NCBI GenBank assembly: GCA_031216445.1
Contig: CM062213.1
Coordinates: 12,959,501 to 13,023,500 of the forward strand
DNA from: Lateolabrax maculatus
Taxonomy: Eukaryota > Chordata > Actinopteri > Acropomatiformes > Lateolabracidae
Length of the DNA stretch: 64,000 bases
Direction of reading: 5' to 3'
This document shows, piece by piece, positions 63,455-64,000 of this stretch (position 1 is its first letter; each line of letters opens with the position of its first letter). The notes under the pieces were generated by a model that saw only the letters and a program-made list of their open reading frames with translations, did no database searches and was not told where the DNA came from. The translations under genes and the position numbers were made by a program.

Positions 63455-63690
63455 TGTGTTTACTACTGGCCTGTACTTTAGTACAATTTTGAGGTGCTTG
63501 TACTTAACTACTTAAGTAAAAAGTATAATTGTATCTGCTTTGTGAACTGTTCGACAGTTTAATCTGTTTACGTGCATCTTATTTGAAATGCAAAAACCTT
63601 GCAAAGTAGCTAAGTACATTAACTGAAGTACTGTACTTCCACTATAAGTAAGTTGAAGGCATTCCACATTTTACTCGAGTCTAAGTACAG
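63455..63690. repeat. dispersed repeat, family F (copy 2)
   Basis: 'acaattttgaggtgcttgta', 'cttaactacttaagtaaaaa', 'actgaagtactgtacttcca' and 'cattttactcgagtctaagt' belong to the same family as 39595-39735. It lies 120 bp upstream (transcript sense) of the uba7 exon at 63332. Confidence 0.55.
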
Positions 63691-64000
63691 AAGTATTTGC
63701 AACAAAATATACTACATAATTCAGCAGAGTGACCCCTGTCATTGTTATTTTATCACTGGATGCATTGATTACTAATGCATTACTGTGTAAGCAGCATTTC
63801 TGATGTAGTTGGTCGAAGTAAAACAATTATTACCATTCTTACCACCAAGATGCAACATAGGAAAATCTCTATACGATTACACAAGGGTAACCCTCTTTTG
63901 TCTCCCCTCACTCAACAATAACCCTCCCCCCATCATCCATCTGTCTTGGCTGTGTGTGTCTGCAGCAGCGGCTGGTACAAGGCCTGGCTCAGGTGTCACC

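Noticed and set aside
63958..64000. Plus-strand acceptor-like 'tgtgtgtctgcag' followed by an open frame to the window edge
   Set aside because: Only about 35 bases are visible, the peptide matches nothing I know, and the region is inside the minus-strand uba7 gene. The minus-strand frames also do not fit the expected E1 sequence.

Overview
The window is vertebrate nuclear DNA, almost certainly from a spiny-rayed teleost fish. Genes are split by long AT-rich introns with GT/AG junctions, there is one CpG-island promoter, CA/GT microsatellites are common, and many short dispersed repeats are of types I recognise from teleost genomes. No bacterial, viral or CRISPR-type architecture is present. 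All gene models below were made by reading exons by eye and checking splice phase; protein identities are recognised from memory, not from a search.

Layout. (1) 1-4.2 kb, + strand: the last two coding exons of slc38a3 (glutamine transporter SNAT3) and a probable long 3' UTR. (2) 4.8-39.3 kb, + strand: complete gnai2, eight coding exons giving exactly 355 residues, with a GC-rich 5' region, a 19.7 kb first intron and a probable intron just after the stop codon. (3) 40.7-43.2 kb, + strand: inka1 (fam212a), a PAK4 inhibitor, whose start codon sits at the very end of a small upstream exon. (4) 44.7-63.3 kb, - strand: the last four coding exons of uba7 (ISG15/ubiquitin-type E1 enzyme); its 5' part lies beyond the right edge, and the last adenylation-domain exon is separated from the ubiquitin-fold-domain exons by a 15.3 kb intron filled with repeats.

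The gene set matches human 3p21.31. There SLC38A3 and GNAI2 are tandem neighbours and INKA1 and UBA7 are convergent neighbours, but the two pairs lie several hundred kb apart; here they abut. The genes do not form one pathway: an amino acid transporter, an inhibitory G-protein subunit, a kinase inhibitor and an E1 enzyme.

The rest is intronic or intergenic DNA carrying short non-autonomous transposon copies, LINE 3' ends, microsatellites and two clean hairpins. I found no convincing undescribed biological system. The most interesting points are overlapping upstream ORFs at the inka1 start, G-rich and T-rich tracts in the gnai2 5' region, a perfect 18-bp hairpin between slc38a3 and gnai2, a 266-bp foldback element upstream of the uba7 terminal exon, and the compact joining of two ancestral gene pairs.
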